Origin: DATARH01 sp963746885
Lineage (GTDB): Bacteria; Pseudomonadota; Alphaproteobacteria; ATCC43930; CGMCC-115725
Direction: 5' to 3'
DNA: 64,000 bases
Assembly (NCBI GenBank): GCA_963746885.1
Contig: CAVVDM010000015.1
Coordinates: forward strand, 186,001-250,000
Below the pieces are notes generated by a model, which worked only from the letters and a program-made list of their open reading frames with translations, made no database searches and was not told the origin of the DNA. Below are positions 1 to 9,235 of this stretch, piece by piece. The first letter of the stretch is position 1, and every line of letters starts with the position of its first letter. The position numbers were made by a program, and so were the translations under genes.

Positions 1-628
1 TGGCGCGCGTCCCTTCGAGTATCGAGAAAAGATACCAGCGGCGATTTGTCGGCGAAGCTGCCCGCAACAGCCGCTCGGCCTGTTCGACCGTGGCATATTC
101 GGAGCGGCTGTCGTTGAATTTTGGTCGGACGAAATACGGCTTGTCGCACCAGCCCTGCCGGTGTGCGTAGTTGAGCACGCAGGTGAGCCGTTGGATCACC
201 ATCCGAATGATCTTGCCCGGCATGTAGGGTTTGCCATGCTTGGTATAGGTGAAGTGGGCCTTGACGACTGCGTTGACCGTCTCCTGATCGATCTTGCGGC
301 AGTCGAGACTACCGAAGAAATCGATCAGGCACGGCGTATGGCCCTCACCGCGCTTGCGCTCGGCACCGATGATGGCTTCGCATTGCGAACCGGTCGGCTG
401 ACGCGCTTCGATGTAGGAGATTGTCGCCTGCTCGAAGGTGCGGCCGGCCTTGCCGGTGATCTGGTTGAGGATGTCGCGCTGGATTTTCTCGACTACTTAT
501 TTCGCCGCGCGTGCTGTCGCAGCTCCCGTAGTCTGGTCGATGCGGTCGCCTGTGTGCGGATTGGTGCCACGCACGCGCCAGAATTTCGAGCGACCGGGCT
601 GCGGGGGAATGAGCTTGAGGTTGAGCAT
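1..628 (-). pseudogene. Tyrosine-recombinase integrase, broken and cut by window edge
   Basis: Reading leftward from an ATG at 628, the frame encodes an integrase N-terminal region (RSKFWRVRGTNPHTGDRID) and then a core-binding domain (FFGSLDCRKIDQETVNAVV; MVIQRLTCVLNYAHRQGW), running off the left edge as the catalytic domain begins (WYLFSILEGTR). An in-frame TAA at 497-499 follows RAAK, and the same frame resumes at once with VVEKIQRDIL, so the gene is interrupted by a nonsense codon and not by a frameshift. The catalytic R-H-R-Y residues lie outside the window. It neighbours an Xis-like gene and a tRNA-Thr 3' fragment, the usual arrangement at the end of an integrated island. The stop suggests an immobilised element, unless it is a sequencing error. 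Confidence 0.8.
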
Positions 629-834
629 GAGCGTCTTGCGTTGATGATGGTGGTTACGTCGTCGTCTGTGAAGAGAAGTGTCGGCCTGCTCCTAATGGGA
701 TTGAGGCCGATTTTAGAGCAGAACTTCCGAAGAGTTTCTGGCTTGAGTCGCAACAACTCGGCGACTTCATCGAGGGAATGTAGTTCGGGTAACATCGGTG
801 GTTCAATTGCGCTCACCTCGACGATATGAATCAA
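493..834 (-). CDS. Helix-turn-helix (excisionase-like) protein
   Basis: This 113-residue protein has a MerR/Xis-type helix-turn-helix in its first 65 residues (LHSLDEVAELLRLKPETLRKF, with TLLFTDDDVTTIINA after it). The last 45 residues are low complexity, because the gene runs about 130 bp into the start of the integrase in another frame. Small HTH genes of this type commonly sit directly upstream of tyrosine integrases and act as recombination directionality factors or element regulators. The role here is inferred from position and fold. The C-terminal tail may not be functional protein. Confidence 0.6.
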   Translation of the reverse strand: MIHIVEVSAIEPPMLPELHSLDEVAELLRLKPETLRKFCSKIGLNPIRSRPTLLFTDDDVTTIINARRSCSTSSSFPRSPVARNSGACVAPIRTQATASTRLRELRQHARRNK

Positions 835-1021
835 GGGTGTACTTTATCCAATATTAATTTTGCGAAAAAAATATACACGCCACATCGATCGCTTGATCGA
901 CAAGGCAAAGAATATTTTCTGCTGCGTGGAATCGGGCCGCTGGTGTAAATCTGGTGTGATGGTAGGCTGGTTGCCGGAAAACCCCTTGGTTTCTGCCGAT
1001 GTTAGTGGACCCAGCCTCTTT

Positions 1022-1068
1022 CTTGGTAAGGGGGAGGTCGGTAAGTTCAATCCTTACCGGCAGCACCA
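1022..1068 (+). other. Attachment site: 3' half of tRNA-Thr(GGU)
   Basis: From the anticodon loop (CTTGGTAA) to the CCA end, the sequence is a tRNA 3' half. The T stem GTAAG/CTTAC (1041-1045/1053-1057) closes the loop TTCAATC; the acceptor strand CGGCAGC (1058-1064), discriminator A and CCA follow. The anticodon is GGU (Thr). The sequence to the left does not supply a matching D arm or anticodon 5' strand, so it is not an intact tRNA. Tyrosine integrases often recombine within a tRNA anticodon or T loop and leave the 3' half duplicated at the far end. Here the element lies to the left and ordinary chromosome resumes to the right. Confidence 0.75.
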
Positions 1069-1214
1069 CCAATTCATTGCTTTTCAACGCGAGTGCCGCC
1101 GGGTAGGTGCACGCGTGCGCTACAGGGCTGCTCGCGGTCGCGCTTGCCTTGCGAAATCCCGGCCCGGCTCGTACCTATCATTCATCCGGGTCACACGGGC
1201 GAGAGGAGGGCGCG

Positions 1215-2673
1215 ATGAAGCTCCAGGACGACAAGCTGTTCCGCCAGCAATGCTACATCGACGGAAAGTGGGTCGACGCGCTCAACCGCGGCACGATCCC
1301 GGTCACCAACCCGGCGACCGGCGAGACGCTCGGTAGCGTCCCGCGGATGGGGGCCGAGGAGACCCGCCAGGCGATCGCGGCGGCCGACCGCGCGCTGCCG
1401 GCCTGGCGCGGCAAGACCGCCAAGGAGCGCGCCCAGATCCTGCGCAAATGGTTCGACCTGATGATGGCCAACCAGGACGATCTCGCGACCCTGATGACCG
1501 CCGAGCAGGGCAAGCCGCTCGCCGAGGCGAAGGGCGAGATCGCCTATGCCGCCTCGTTCATCGAATGGTTCGGCGAGGAGGGCAAGCGCGTCTATGGCGA
1601 CACGATCCCGGCGCACGGCACCGACAAGCGCATCATCGTCACCAAGGAGCCGATCGGGGTGTGCGCCGCGATCACGCCGTGGAACTTCCCGGCCGCGATG
1701 ATCACCCGCAAGGCCGGGCCGGCGCTCGCCGCCGGCTGCACGATGGTGTTGAAGCCGGCCACCGCGACGCCCTATTCGGCGCTGGCGCTGTGCGAATTGG
1801 CCGAGCGCGCCGGCGTGCCGGGCGGCGTCTTCTCCTGCGTCACCGGCGGCGCCACCGAGATCGGCGGCGAGTTGACCGCGAACCCGACCGTGCGAAAGCT
1901 GACCTTCACCGGCTCGACCGAGATCGGCAAATTGCTGATGGAGCAGTGCGCCGCGACGGTCAAGAAGGTCTCGCTCGAACTTGGCGGCAACGCGCCGTTT
2001 ATCGTGTTCGACGACGCCGATATCGAGATGGCGGTCAAGGGCGCCATCGCCTCGAAATACCGCAATGCCGGCCAGACCTGCGTGTGCGCCAACCGCCTCC
2101 TGGTGCAGGACGGCGTCTATGACGCGTTCTCGAAGCGCCTCGCCGAGGTCGCCGGCGCGATGAAGGTCGCCGGCGGCTTCGAGGCCGGCGCCGTGATCGG
2201 GCCGCTGATCGACATGAAGGCGGTCGAAAAGGTCGAGGCGCATATCGCCGATGCGCTGAAGAAGGGCGCCCAAGATCGCATTGGGCGGGCATCGCCATGC
2301 GCTGGGCGGCAGCTTTTTCGAGCCGACCGTGCTGACCGGCGTCACCACCGACATGCTGATCACCCGGGAGGAGACGTTCGGACCGGTCGCGCCGCTCTAC
2401 CGCTTCAAGACCGAAGCGGAGGCGGTCAAGATGGCGAACGATACCGAATTCGGCCTTGCCGCCTATTTCTACAGCCGCGACATCGGCCGCATCTGGCGCG
2501 TCGCCGAAGCCCTCGAATACGGCATCGTCGGCATCAACGAGGGCATCATCTCGACCGAGATCGCGCCGTTCGGCGGCATGAAGGAAAGCGGCATCGGCCG
2601 CGAGGGCTCCAAATACGGCATCGAGGACTATCTCGAGGTCAAATACCTCTGCCTCGGCGGCATCGACCGGTAA
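1215..2673 (+). CDS. gabD: NAD(P)-dependent succinate-semialdehyde dehydrogenase (frameshifted)
   Basis: Oxidises succinate semialdehyde to succinate in the GABA degradation route (cytoplasm). Aldehyde dehydrogenase hallmarks are visible: the NAD-binding FTGSTEIGKLL, the general-base region LELGGNAPFIVFDDADIE, and the catalytic cysteine in GQTCVCANR; the C-terminal PFGGMKESGIGREG is typical of GabD. The frame breaks at 2269-2271, where CCC replaces an expected CC. Removing one C joins KKGAKIALGG in frame and gives 485 residues, the normal family length. The ATG at 1215 has a GAGGAGGG ribosome binding site just upstream. The break is most likely a sequence error. GabD could also act on related semialdehydes. 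Confidence 0.88.
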
Positions 2674-2892
2674 GCCAAGCGCAAGCCAACCCGCGGCACA
2701 CTGTCGGAGCGAGTGCTGCGGGCGTGCTGATTCGGTGCGGCTGCCGCTCCGCGCCGCCGAAACCGTCATCCGCATCGCCAACTCATCGCGGCGGCACCGC
2801 TCGGCGCGCCCGCCGCTTTGACGCCGCCGGCCCGGTCGCGGCAATCCTGCGCATGCGTCTTTGGACCGGGTGCATTAAAAGGCCGGCCGGGG

Positions 2893-4227
2893 ATGACTGC
2901 ACATTGGTTGGGCAATATGATCGAGAAGATGTCTCTTTTGGCGCGGCCGACCCGGTTCTGTGCTGCCGCGCTGGTCACCGTTCTGCTGCCATTGCCGGCA
3001 TTTGCGGCAGAAATGCCGGCAACCCACGGCGATGCCGCATGGGTCATCAGCGCTTCGGCGCTGGTGCTGTTCATGACACTGCCCGGGCTGGCGCTGTTCT
3101 ATGGCGGCCTGGTGCGGGCGCGGAACCTGCTGTCGGTGCTGATGCACTGCTTCGTCGTGTGCTGCGTCGTCTCGCTGCTCTGGGCAGCGATCGGCTACAG
3201 CCTCGCTTTCACGCCGGGCGGACCGCTGCTCGGCGACGCCAGCAAGGCGTTTCTCGGCGGATTGCTGCCGGCGCTGCCGGGGAACGGGCTGCCGGAGGGG
3301 CTCGTCGTGCTGTTTCAGATGACCTTCGCGGTGATCACGCCGGCGCTGATCGTCGGCGCCTTCCCGGAACGGGTCAGCTTTCCGTTTCTGCTGCTGTTCG
3401 TGTCGGGATGGCTGTTCATCGTTTATATCCCGGTGGCGCATTGGGTGTGGGGACAGGGCTGGCTTGCCGCGCACGGCACGATCGATTTCGCCGGCGGCAT
3501 CGTCGTTCACACGACCGCCGGCATATCGGCGCTGGTCGCCGCGATGCTGATCGGGCCGCGGCACGGCTTTCCCGACAATTTGACTGCGCCGCACAGCCCC
3601 GGCCTGACCATGGCGGGCGCCGGCATGCTGTGGGTCGGCTGGTTCGGCTTCAACGGCGGCAGCGCGCTGGCGGCGAACGGTACGGCGGTGATGGCGATCC
3701 TCGCCACCCATTTCGCCGCCTGCGCTGCGGCGCTGACCTGGCTGGTGATCGAGTGGGTGAAGCTCGGCAAGCCGACTTCGGTCGGGCTGGTGACCGGTTG
3801 CGTCGCGGGGCTGGCGACGATCACTCCGGCTTCGGGTTATGTCGGGCCGATGGGGGCGATCGCGATCGGCGTCGCCGGCGGCGCGGTGTGCTTTCACATG
3901 ACCGGCCTGATCAAGCAGAGGCTGCGCATTGACGACACGCTCGATGTTTTTGCGGTTCACGGGATCGGCGGTATGCTTGGCTCGCTGCTGGTTGCGGTCT
4001 TTGTGGCGTCGCCGCTCGGCGGCGTCGGCTATGCGGCAGGGATGGATTTGCGGCGGCAGCTCGGCGCCCAGCTGCTCGGCGTCGTCGTTGTCGCGCTGTG
4101 GTCAGCGGTCGCGACGTTGGTGCTGACGAAGCTGCTGAGCGCCGCCGTGAAGCTGCGGGTGGCCCCGGAGGAGGAGGAGGAAGGTCTCGATTTCGCGACG
4201 CATGGCGAGCGAGCCTATGAGCATTGA
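2893..4227 (+). CDS. amtB: Ammonium channel AmtB
   Basis: Inner-membrane ammonium/ammonia channel with about 11 transmembrane helices after a cleavable signal (ARPTRFCAAALVTVLLPLPA). Family marks include ALFYGGLVRARNLLS near the start and both pore histidines, in GGIVVHTTAGISALVA and LDVFAVHGIGGMLGS. The C-terminal tail is acidic (EEEEEGLDF) and would contact a PII protein. No glnK gene lies next to it, unlike the common glnK-amtB operon. ATG codons at 2893, 2917 and 2929 are in frame; the last gives the cleanest signal peptide, but no site has an ideal ribosome binding site, so the start is uncertain by 12 residues. Confidence 0.92.
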   Translation: MTAHWLGNMIEKMSLLARPTRFCAAALVTVLLPLPAFAAEMPATHGDAAWVISASALVLFMTLPGLALFYGGLVRARNLLSVLMHCFVVCCVVSLLWAAIGYSLAFTPGGPLLGDASKAFLGGLLPALPGNGLPEGLVVLFQMTFAVITPALIVGAFPERVSFPFLLLFVSGWLFIVYIPVAHWVWGQGWLAAHGTIDFAGGIVVHTTAGISALVAAMLIGPRHGFPDNLTAPHSPGLTMAGAGMLWVGWFGFNGGSALAANGTAVMAILATHFAACAAALTWLVIEWVKLGKPTSVGLVTGCVAGLATITPASGYVGPMGAIAIGVAGGAVCFHMTGLIKQRLRIDDTLDVFAVHGIGGMLGSLLVAVFVASPLGGVGYAAGMDLRRQLGAQLLGVVVVALWSAVATLVLTKLLSAAVKLRVAPEEEEEGLDFATHGERAYEH

Positions 4228-4335
4228 CGAGCCCGACGTGTCGCGGCGGCACGGCACGGCCGGGGTTGCCGTGCCGCCCCGCTTGTGACAACCAGAGCAT
4301 CACGATGAGGCGCCGGCCGGTCGGTCAGGGAACTG

Positions 4336-5211
4336 ATGCGCATTCTGTTTGCGATCCCGCATTATTTCGCCGCCAGCGCGGCCGGCAGCTACGGCTCCGA
4401 GCGCACCACGGCGGAGGTGCGCGCGGCCGTCACCCGGCGCTGTATCGCCAGCCTGTGGCAGAATTTCTCCGAGGCGCAGTCCCTGGCCGACGGGTTTCAG
4501 CAGGGGTTCCTGCCGGCCAATCCGCGCCTGTCGGCGACGATCACGATCGCGCTGTGCACGACCGGCGACAGCCACCTGACCCCGCATTTCGCGGGTTGCG
4601 CGTTCCACCACATCGCCACCGAGGCCGAGCCCCGCCATCTCGGCTTCGAGTGTCACAAGATCCTGCGCAGCGGCCTCGGCCAGTATGATTACTTCGCCTA
4701 TCTCGAGGACGACCTGCTGCTCGCCGACGCGCTGTTTTTTGTCAAGCTGGCCTGGTTCCACGCCCAGTTCGGCGACGCCGCGGTGCTGCAGCCCAACCGT
4801 TTCGAGCTCACCGGCGAGCCCGCGCCGTACAAGCTCTACATCGACGGCAATCCCCGCGATCGCACGCTTGTCGCACCGCAGCGCAGCGACGGGCAGCCGC
4901 GCCTCACCGCATCGGCGTTGGGCCGGCCGCTGGCCTTCCAGCGCGTCGCCAATCCGCATTCGGGATGCTTTTTTCTGAGCGCGGCGCAGCTCGCGCGCTG
5001 GGCCGAGCAGCCCGAGTTTGCGGTGCCGAGCGCGGCCTTTTGCGGGCCGCTCGAAAGCGCCGCGACGCTCGGCATCATGCGGCATTTCCGGATCTACAAG
5101 CCGGCCCGCGAAAACGCCGCTTTTCTCGAGATCGAGCATCTCGACCCGCGCTATCTCGGGCGCCATTTCACCCCGGTCGCCGGCGATCCGCCGAGCCTGA
5201 GGTGGCAGTGA
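4336..5211 (+). CDS. Glycosyltransferase-like protein of unknown substrate
   Basis: A 291-residue soluble protein starting MRILFAIPHYFA, with a Rossmann-like first strand and an acidic cluster YLEDDLLLAD near residue 120 that resembles the metal-binding DxD of GT-A glycosyltransferases. Further on, a conserved-looking NPHSGCFFLSAAQLARW segment and EIEHLDPRYLGRHF close the domain. No signal peptide or membrane segment is seen. An AGGG ribosome binding site precedes the ATG. It sits alone between amtB and gor, so context gives no substrate. Glycosyltransferase is inferred from the start and the EDD motif only. Confidence 0.5.
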   Translation: MRILFAIPHYFAASAAGSYGSERTTAEVRAAVTRRCIASLWQNFSEAQSLADGFQQGFLPANPRLSATITIALCTTGDSHLTPHFAGCAFHHIATEAEPRHLGFECHKILRSGLGQYDYFAYLEDDLLLADALFFVKLAWFHAQFGDAAVLQPNRFELTGEPAPYKLYIDGNPRDRTLVAPQRSDGQPRLTASALGRPLAFQRVANPHSGCFFLSAAQLARWAEQPEFAVPSAAFCGPLESAATLGIMRHFRIYKPARENAAFLEIEHLDPRYLGRHFTPVAGDPPSLRWQ

Positions 5212-5313
5212 GCCGGTGTTTTCCGCGGCCCGCTCGGCGTTCCGCCGCTTGCAGCGGGCGCCCGGTTGTGACAACCAGAAGCTTCCGCAACCCTCTATCG
5301 GAGTGGACCCGAG

Positions 5314-6699
5314 ATGGCGCGCTATGATTACGACATGCTTACGATCGGCGCCGGCTCGGGCGGCGTCGCCAGCTCGCGCCGCGCCGGCAGCTATGGCGCG
5401 CGGGTGGCGATCGTCGAAGAGAGCCGGATCGGCGGCACCTGCGTCTTGCGCGGCTGCGTGCCGAAGAAGCTCCTGGTCTACGGCTCGCAATTCGCCGACG
5501 CGTTTGCCGATTCGGCCGGCTTCGGGTGGAGCGTGGCGCCGCCCAGCTTCGACTGGCCGAGCCTGATCGCCGCCAAGAACAAGGAGCTCGACCGGCTCGA
5601 GCAGATCTACAAGAACATGCTGAAGAACAGCGGCGTCGAGACTATCGAGGGCCGCGGCGTGCTGGTCGATCCGCACACCGTCGAGGTCGGCGGGCGCCAC
5701 TACACCGCCGAGAACATCCTGATCGCGACCGGCGGGCACCCGACGGTGCCCGACATTCCCGGCATCGAGCATGTGATCTCGTCGAACGAGGCGCTCGACC
5801 TGCCCAGCCTGCCGCGCAAGATCGTCATCGTCGGCGGCGGCTATATCGCGGTCGAGTTCGCCGGCATCTTCCGCGGCTTCGGCGTCGAGGTGGTCGAGAT
5901 CATCCGCCGCGAGGAACTGCTCTACGGCTTCGACGACGATCTGCGCATCGCGCTGGCGCAGGAGATGCGCGGCCGCGGCGTCGAGATCCATACCCGCACC
6001 CACGTCACCCGCATCGAGAAGGATCCGCGCGAGGGCTATACGGTGTGCACCGCGATCGGCCAGGAAATCTCGGCCGACGTCGTCCTGTATGCGACCGGGC
6101 GCGGCCCCAACACGCGCCGGCTCGGGCTCGACGCGGTCGGGGTGGAGACCAACGAGCGCGGCGCGGTGCTGGTCGACGAATGGCAGCGCACCAGCGTGCC
6201 CGGCATCTACGCAGTCGGCGACGTGACCGACCGGCTCAACCTGACGCCGGTAGCGATCGGCGAGGGCCGTGCCATCGCCGAGACGCTCTACAACAACAAC
6301 CCGATCAAGATGGACCACACCAACGTGCCGACCGCGGTGTTTTCGCAGCCGCCGATCGGCACGGTGGGCCTCACCGAGGAGCAGGCGCGCCAGGAATACG
6401 GCGACGATGTCGACATCTATTGCGCCCGCTTCCGGCCGATGAAGAACACGCTGTCGGGGCGCGACGAGCGCACCTTCGTCAAGCTGGTGGTCGACGGCAA
6501 GAGCGACCGCGTCCTGGGCTGCCACATGATCGGGGCGGATGCGCCCGAAATCGTCCAGGGCCTGGCGATCGCGATCAAATGCGGCGCCTCGAAGCGGATG
6601 TTCGACCAGACCGTCGGCATCCACCCCAGCACCGCCGAGGAATTCGTGACAATGCGCGAAAAATTCGTCCGCCCCCCGCAGAAGGAGGCGGCGGATTAG
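5314..6699 (+). CDS. gor: Glutathione-disulfide reductase
   Basis: FAD-dependent cytoplasmic enzyme that reduces glutathione disulfide with NADPH. The 461 residues have the N-terminal FAD motif (TIGAGSGGVASSRRAG), the redox-active disulfide GGTCVLRGCVPKK, a second dinucleotide fold (IVIVGGGYIAVEFAG), the FAD-binding GIYAVGDVTDR, and the C-terminal active-site HPSTAEE. Length and motifs match the class I disulfide reductase family, and the IRRE segment after the NADPH fold fits glutathione reductase rather than lipoamide dehydrogenase. The same 14-base sequence found before the upstream gene occurs at 5266-5279 in its leader. Confidence 0.93.
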   Translation: MARYDYDMLTIGAGSGGVASSRRAGSYGARVAIVEESRIGGTCVLRGCVPKKLLVYGSQFADAFADSAGFGWSVAPPSFDWPSLIAAKNKELDRLEQIYKNMLKNSGVETIEGRGVLVDPHTVEVGGRHYTAENILIATGGHPTVPDIPGIEHVISSNEALDLPSLPRKIVIVGGGYIAVEFAGIFRGFGVEVVEIIRREELLYGFDDDLRIALAQEMRGRGVEIHTRTHVTRIEKDPREGYTVCTAIGQEISADVVLYATGRGPNTRRLGLDAVGVETNERGAVLVDEWQRTSVPGIYAVGDVTDRLNLTPVAIGEGRAIAETLYNNNPIKMDHTNVPTAVFSQPPIGTVGLTEEQARQEYGDDVDIYCARFRPMKNTLSGRDERTFVKLVVDGKSDRVLGCHMIGADAPEIVQGLAIAIKCGASKRMFDQTVGIHPSTAEEFVTMREKFVRPPQKEAAD

Positions 6700-6788
6700 G
6701 GTCACACCCGAAGTGCGGGCTTCCTCGGCGGAAGCGGATTTTGTTGGCGTGCTCCGCCCATTCGTCGTGCCTCGGCCGTAAAGCGGCG

Positions 6789-7670
6789 TCACCTCACCGG
6801 TTTCAGCGAGCGCAGGTAGGTGACGATGGCGTCGAGGTCGGCGGCGGCGATCTTTGCGTACCAATCGAAGGGCATCGTGCGCGCGAGCTTGGTGCCGTCC
6901 GGGCGGATGCCGGTGGTGATCGCGCGTTTGATGTCGGCGTCTCTCCATTTGCCGAGGCCGCTCTCCGGGTCGGGTGTGATGTTGCGGCTGACGGTCTGGG
7001 CACCGGGCTGGCCGAACACCGGGAAGTCACGTCCGCCGGCGCCGAGCCGGTTCATGTCGAGCTTTCCCGGCGCGGCGAACGGCGTGTGGCATTCCATGCA
7101 ATGGCCGACCGGGCCGGCGAGATAACCGCCATAGGCAATCTTGTCGGTGCGCGGCGGCGCCGCCACATGGCCGACCGGCGGCCCGTAGGCGGGCGGCAGC
7201 GGGATTTTGTACTGCGTCCGCGCCACTTTGTGGTGAATCGGCTTGACGCCGTGCACATAGGCGGCGATCGCCGCGGCGTCGTCATCCGACAGGTGGCGGT
7301 AGAACTCGAACGGCATCGGCGGGCCAATGAGGGTGCCGTCCGGCCGCTTGCCGTCGCGCAACGCTGTAACGATTTGCGCCTCGCTCCACTTGCCGATCCC
7401 GGTCGCAGGGTCGGGCGTGATGTTCGGCGAGATGATATGTCCCAGTCCCGGAGCGTCGAATTCGTATCCGCCGGACAACTCCTGCGCGGCTATCGGATGC
7501 CCGACCGCGTCTTTCGGGGTGTGGCAGTTGCCGCAGGCGGCGATCGTGTTGACCAGATAGGCGCCGCGCTCACGCGGGGTCTCCGCGAACCCGGCCTGAG
7601 CCATGGCGCCGCTCAAGGCAGTGATGCCGAGAACGGCAAACGCCCGACGAAACGTCCGGCTGACCAACAT
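6789..7670 (-). CDS. Dihaem cytochrome c (periplasmic)
   Basis: A 293-residue exported protein with a signal peptide (FAVLGITALSGAMAQAGFA) and two haem c sites, CGNCH at residues 46-50 and CMECH at 191-195, making two class I cytochrome domains. Each domain ends with a methionine-bearing segment (GPPMPFEFY and ARTMPFDWY) that probably gives the distal ligand. This layout resembles the cytochrome subunits of quinoprotein dehydrogenases, but no dehydrogenase gene is adjacent. A GGGGAAG ribosome binding site supports the ATG at 7670. It probably shuttles electrons in the periplasm; the partner is unknown. Confidence 0.82.
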   Translation of the reverse strand: MLVSRTFRRAFAVLGITALSGAMAQAGFAETPRERGAYLVNTIAACGNCHTPKDAVGHPIAAQELSGGYEFDAPGLGHIISPNITPDPATGIGKWSEAQIVTALRDGKRPDGTLIGPPMPFEFYRHLSDDDAAAIAAYVHGVKPIHHKVARTQYKIPLPPAYGPPVGHVAAPPRTDKIAYGGYLAGPVGHCMECHTPFAAPGKLDMNRLGAGGRDFPVFGQPGAQTVSRNITPDPESGLGKWRDADIKRAITTGIRPDGTKLARTMPFDWYAKIAAADLDAIVTYLRSLKPVR

Positions 7671-7763
7671 GCGCTTCCCCCACCCGATCCGCTTGCCTTT
7701 GCCGGCAAGACCGGGCTTTTGTCAATGCCGCGCCCCGGCGCCGACCTCGCGGGAGATTACGCC

Positions 7764-8933
7764 ATGCAGTTGAGCCAGAACCGCATCCTGACCAGCCATA
7801 CCGGCAGCCTGCCGCGCCCGCCCGAGTTGACCCGGCTTTACGTGCAGCGCGCCCGCGGCGCCGCGATCGATCCGGCCGAACTCGACCGGCTCGGCAAGGC
7901 GGCATTGCGCCAGATCATCGACAAGCAGATCGCAGCGGGCGTCGATATCGGCAACAACGGCGAGCAGCAGCGCGAGGCGTTCTTTCTTTACGTCCGCCAC
8001 CGAATGAGCGGGTTCGGCGGCACCTGGCAGCGCTGGCCGCGCGGCGATGTCGAGCGCTACCCGCTGTTGAAGGAGCAGATGGCGCAGATGCTGGCGGCGC
8101 GCGAGGCGGTCGGCAATTACCAGCCGCCGCGCGCGATCGGCGAGGTGCGCTATATCGACGACAGCGAGCTGAAGGCGGAATGCGCCGATTTCCGCGCTGC
8201 GCTCGACGCGCGCCCGGGGGCGTTTGTCGAGCCGTTTATGACGGCGCCGTCGCCCGGCATTATCGCGGCGGCGATGAAGAACGAATATTACGACAGCGAG
8301 GCGGCGTACCTCGCCGCGCTCGCCGCCGCGCTCAGGATCGAGTACGAAGCAATTGTCGCCAACGGCTTCCTGTTGCAGCTCGACTGCCCCGATCTCGCGC
8401 TCGAACGGCACCTGTCGTACAACGACCGTCCGCTCGCCGAGTTTCTCGGCTTTGTCGAGCGGGTCGTCGACACGATCAACACGGCGATCGTCAATGTGCC
8501 GCGCGAGCGGGTGCGGCTGCATGTCTGCTGGGGCAATTACGAAGGCCCGCACGACCGTGACGTGCCGCTCGCGGATATCCTGCCATTGCTGCAACAGGCG
8601 AATGTCGGCGGCTTTGTCCTGCCCTTCGCCAACCCGCGCCACCAGCACGAGTGGCGCGTGTTGCAGCAATTCCCGCTGGCCGACGATCAAATCATCGTCG
8701 CCGGCGTCATCGACGACCTGACCGGCTTTGTCGAGCACCCCGAGGTCGTCGCCGACCGGCTCGAAAACGTCGCGCGCGCGATCGGCGACCCGCACCGCGT
8801 CATGGCGGGCACCGATTGCGGCTTCGACACCTCGGCCGGCATGGGCCGCGTCACCGAAGACGTCGTGTGGGCCAAGCTCAAGGCGATGGCCGAGGGAGCA
8901 AAGATCGCAAGCGCGAGGCTGGCGATGGGCTAG
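7764..8933 (+). CDS. Cobalamin-independent methionine synthase, core MetE-like
   Basis: This 389-residue protein matches only the catalytic C-terminal barrel of MetE; the N-terminal folate domain of the 750-residue enzyme is missing, as in archaeal-type core MetE proteins. The start SHTGSLPRPPEL is typical. The zinc ligands appear as His253 and Cys255 (HVCWGN) and Cys352 (GTDCGF). It would transfer a methyl group to homocysteine or a similar thiol; the methyl donor cannot be read from sequence. The gene stands alone between a divergent cytochrome gene and an IS remnant, with no methionine riboswitch seen. Related proteins are often annotated as 5-methyltetrahydropteroyltriglutamate-homocysteine methyltransferase. 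Confidence 0.75.
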   Translation: MQLSQNRILTSHTGSLPRPPELTRLYVQRARGAAIDPAELDRLGKAALRQIIDKQIAAGVDIGNNGEQQREAFFLYVRHRMSGFGGTWQRWPRGDVERYPLLKEQMAQMLAAREAVGNYQPPRAIGEVRYIDDSELKAECADFRAALDARPGAFVEPFMTAPSPGIIAAAMKNEYYDSEAAYLAALAAALRIEYEAIVANGFLLQLDCPDLALERHLSYNDRPLAEFLGFVERVVDTINTAIVNVPRERVRLHVCWGNYEGPHDRDVPLADILPLLQQANVGGFVLPFANPRHQHEWRVLQQFPLADDQIIVAGVIDDLTGFVEHPEVVADRLENVARAIGDPHRVMAGTDCGFDTSAGMGRVTEDVVWAKLKAMAEGAKIASARLAMG

Positions 8934-8958
8934 CTGTGCCGCGGATGAGCCGCCATTA

Positions 8959-8980
8959 GGCCGGGCGCGAGGCCGGCCCC
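8959..8980. repeat. REP-like GC-rich palindrome, copy 1
   Basis: GGCCGGGCGCGAGGCCGGCC forms a stem with loop around CGCGAG, just after the stop of the MetE-like gene. A nearly identical unit occurs at 36593-36615. It may act as a terminator structure or be a repetitive extragenic palindrome. Confidence 0.45.
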
Positions 8981-8981
8981 T

Positions 8982-9190
8982 CGGCGGCGATCATCGACAG
9001 CCAGAGCGGCAAGGCGGCTCAAAAAGGGGCTGTGCGCCGCTTCGTCGTCCCGCCCAAGCGATGGATCGTCGAGCGTACGTTTGCCGGGATCCGCCGCAAC
9101 GGCCGCCTAGCCCGCGACTTTGAGCGTTCCGCCTTCTTCCGCCTCGCCAGGCTCCGCATCATGCTTCGTCGCCTGGCCCGACCACCCATT
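8982..9190 (+). pseudogene. IS5-family transposase remnant
   Basis: An uninterrupted frame reads SAAIIDSQSGKAAQKGA and continues directly into RRFVVPPKRWIVERTFAG, then RRNGRLARDFERSAFF and LRIMLRRLARP. The first piece matches the start of the IS5-type DDE domain (IDSQS) and the second matches its C-terminal end (the RRWVVERTFAW region). The middle of the transposase is therefore deleted. No inverted terminal repeats are evident. It is a fossil of an insertion sequence and cannot be active. Confidence 0.75.
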
Positions 9191-9235
9191 CAGCATGAAT
9201 CCCTTCCTCCTGGATCGGCTCTAAAGGTGAAGCTA

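Noticed and set aside
161..829. Forward frame of 222 codons at the left edge
   Set aside because: It is the antisense shadow of the integrase and the HTH gene, which have recognisable domains.
992..1068. Possible intact tRNA-Thr
   Set aside because: Six bases resembling the 5' acceptor (CTGCCG) are present, but the D arm is missing and the anticodon stem would be mostly G-U pairs; only the 3' half is real.
1191..2363. Long antisense frame across gabD (390 codons)
   Set aside because: Arginine/aspartate-rich shadow typical of GC-rich coding DNA; the sense strand encodes a clear aldehyde dehydrogenase.
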